A DNA stretch of 64,000 nucleotides, from NCBI GenBank assembly GCA_963575745.1, contig CAUYUJ010004558.1:885347-949346 (forward strand), read 5' to 3'. The stretch is from Prorocentrum cordatum. Lineage: Eukaryota; Sar; Dinophyceae; Prorocentrales; Prorocentraceae. Position numbers and translations under genes: made by a program. Under the pieces are notes generated by a model. It ran no database searches. It was not told the origin of the DNA and saw only the letters and a program-made list of their open reading frames with translations. Positions 61,985 through 64,000 of this stretch are shown here, piece by piece (position 1 is the first letter of the stretch; the number at the start of each line of letters is the position of its first letter).

Positions 61985-64000
61985 CATAGAGGGGCACGTG
62001 GAAGGCGCGGCGGTTTCTCGACACCCTAGGGGGTGCGCAAGGGGTGGTCTCTCAACGCGACCTTTATGCGTGCCAGGGTCGGAGAGCAGGCGTGGCAGTT
62101 TCCGACACCATAGGAGGTGCGCAGGGGGGGTCTTTGAGCGCGGCCGCTATCCGAGACGGTCGTCCAGGGCATAGCAGGCGTGGCAGTTTCCGACATCATA
62201 GGAGGTGCGCAGGGGGTGGTCTTTGAGCGCGGCCGCTATCCGAGACGGTCGTCCAGTGCATAGCAGGCGTGGCAGTTTCCGACACCATAGGAGGTGCGCA
62301 GGGGGTGGTCCTTGAGCGCGGCCGTTATCCGAAACGGTCGTCCAGGGCATAGTTGGCGTGGCATTTTCCGACACCATAGGAGATGCGCAGGAGGTGGTCT
62401 TTGAGCGTGGCCGCTATCCGAGACGGTCGTCCAGGGCATAGCAGGCGTGGCAGTTTCCGGCACCATAGGAGGTGCGCAGGGGGTGGTCTTTGAGCGCGGC
62501 CGCAATCCGAGACGGTCGTCCAGGGCATAGCAGGCGTGGCAGTTTCCGACACCATAGGAGGTGCGCAGGGGGTGGTCTTTGAGCGCGGCCGTTATCCGAA
62601 ACGGTCGTCCAGGGCATAGTTGGCGTGGCATTTTCCGACACCATAGGAGATGCGCAGGGGGTGGTCTTTGAGCGCGGCCGCTATCCGAGACGGTCGTCCA
62701 GCATAGCAGGCGTGGCATTTTCCGACACCATAGACGAGTCCGTCCCAGGGCATAGCAGGCGTGGCATTTTCCGACACCATAGGAGGTGCGCAGGGGGTGG
62801 TCTTTGAGCGCGGCCGCTATCCGAGACGGTCGTCCAGGGCATAGCAGGCGTGGCATTTCCGACACCATAGGAGGTGCGCAGGGGGTGGGAGCGCGGCCGC
62901 TATCCGAGACGGTCGTCCAGGGCATAGCAGGCGTGGCATTTTCCGACACCATAGGAGGTGCGCAGGGGGGGTCTTTGAGCGCGGCCGTTATCCGAAACGG
63001 TCGTCCAGGGCATAGTTGGCGTGGCATTTTCCGACACCATAGGAGATGCGCAGGGGGTGGTCTTTGAGCGCGGCCGCTATCCGAGACAGTCGCCCAGGGC
63101 ATAGCAGGAGTGGCATTTTCCGACACCATAGGAGGTGCGCAGGGCGTGGTCTTTGAGTGCGGCCGCTATCCGAGACGGTCGTCCAGGGCATAGTAGGCGT
63201 GGCATTCTCCGACACCATAGGAGGTGCGCAGGGGGGGGTCGAGCGCGGCCGTTATCCGAAACGGTCGTCCAGGGCATAGTTGGCGTGGCATTTTCCGACA
63301 CCATAGGAGATGCGCAGGGGGTGGTCTTTGAGCGTGGCCGCTATCCGAGACGGTCGTCCAGGGCATAGCAGGCGTGGCAGTTTCCGACACCATAGGAGGT
63401 GCGCAGGGGGTGGTCTTTGAGCGCGGCCGCTATCCGGGACGGCCGTCCAAGGCATAGCAGGCGTGGCATTGTCCGACACCACAGGGGGTGCGCAGGGGGT
63501 GGTCTTTGAGCGCGGCTGTTATCCGAGACGGTCGTCCAGGACATAGCAGGCGTGGCATTGTCCGACACCATAGGAGGTGCGCAGGGGGTGGTCTTTGAGC
63601 GCGGCCGTTGTCCGAGACGGTCGTCCAGTGCACAGCAGGCGTGACATTGTCCGACACCATAGGAGGTGCGCAGGGGGTGGTCTTTGAGCGCGGCCGCTAT
63701 CCGAGACGGCGCCCAGGGCATAGCAGGCGTGGCATTTTCCGACACCATAGGAGGTGCGCAGGGGGGGGGGGGGGGAGCGCGGCCGCTATCCGAGACGGTC
63801 GTCCAGGGCATAGCAGGCGTGGCATTTTCCGACACCATAGGAGGTGCGCAGGGGGTGGTCTTTGAGCGCGGCCGCTATCCGAGACGGCCGTCCAGGGCAT
63901 AGCAGGCGTGGCATTTTCCGACACCATAGGAGGTGCGCAGGGGGTGGTCTTTGAGCGCGGCCGCTATCCGAGACGGTCGTCCAGGGCATAGTAGGCGTGG
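61985..64000 (-). repeat. Repeat K array, minus orientation, 89-bp units (about 22)
   Basis: Read on minus, units are CCTATGGTGTCGGAAAATGC, CACGCCTGCTATGCCCTGGA, CGACCGTCTCGGATAGCGGC and CGCGCTCAAAGACCACCCCC. They align with the plus-strand K array at 51955 but are longer in the last module. The first two units are diverged, and the array runs off the window end. Most units contain GCGGCCGC. Variant units at 62324, 62591, 62987 and 63251 show higher-order structure. Confidence 0.92.

Noticed and set aside
61985-64000. CRISPR-like regular array
   Set aside because: The 89-bp units are contiguous and there are no unique spacers between short repeats. The host is a eukaryote.

Overview
This looks like nuclear DNA from a dinoflagellate. 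The strongest sign is the pentatricopeptide block at 12524-12982 (minus strand), with the ISACEKG / W..AL.L / L.P..I.Y spacing typical of the very large dinoflagellate PPR families. The rest fits: GC-rich sequence, very few genes, dense low-complexity DNA and many lineage-specific repeat families. A weak DinoSL-like relic lies at 51838-51859 (minus). Nothing suggests a prokaryote: there are no operons, no ribosome-binding-site-led genes and no CRISPR. No rRNA or tRNA gene was found.

Layout. 1-6120: an interspersed repeat of about 650 bp (six full or partial direct copies), a 101-bp minisatellite and a pentanucleotide field. 6121-15850: G/C-tract DNA, a 0.4-kb tandem duplication, a minisatellite flanked by inverted repeats (9238-10000), a PPR gene fragment preceded by an Ala-rich ORF, a 100-bp minisatellite and trinucleotide fields. 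15900-20000: two arrays of a 95-100-bp repeat around a very GC-rich core that carries a duplicated 0.2-kb segment. 20500-31700 and 36400-40350: a mosaic of microsatellites and three short modules (called G, H and I here) that recur in a fixed order, in both orientations. 33471-36330: a decayed non-LTR retrotransposon with endonuclease and reverse-transcriptase remnants. 41011-48215: the main protein-coding locus, a UPF1-like superfamily 1 helicase followed by Cys-rich domains, interrupted by at least one well-supported intron and by several stops and frame changes. 50200-58700: blocks of a 12-bp-based CTTGGGGGCC repeat (J), the K minisatellite and conserved hairpins. 58700-61600: low-repeat DNA with one possible unknown gene. 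61985-64000: an 89-bp array that is the K family again, on the opposite strand, with higher-order structure.

Only the helicase locus, the PPR fragment and the retrotransposon are recognised from protein motifs. Most long open frames in the window come from stop-poor tandem repeats and are not reported as genes. Repeat boundaries were read by eye and are accurate to roughly 10-30 bases.
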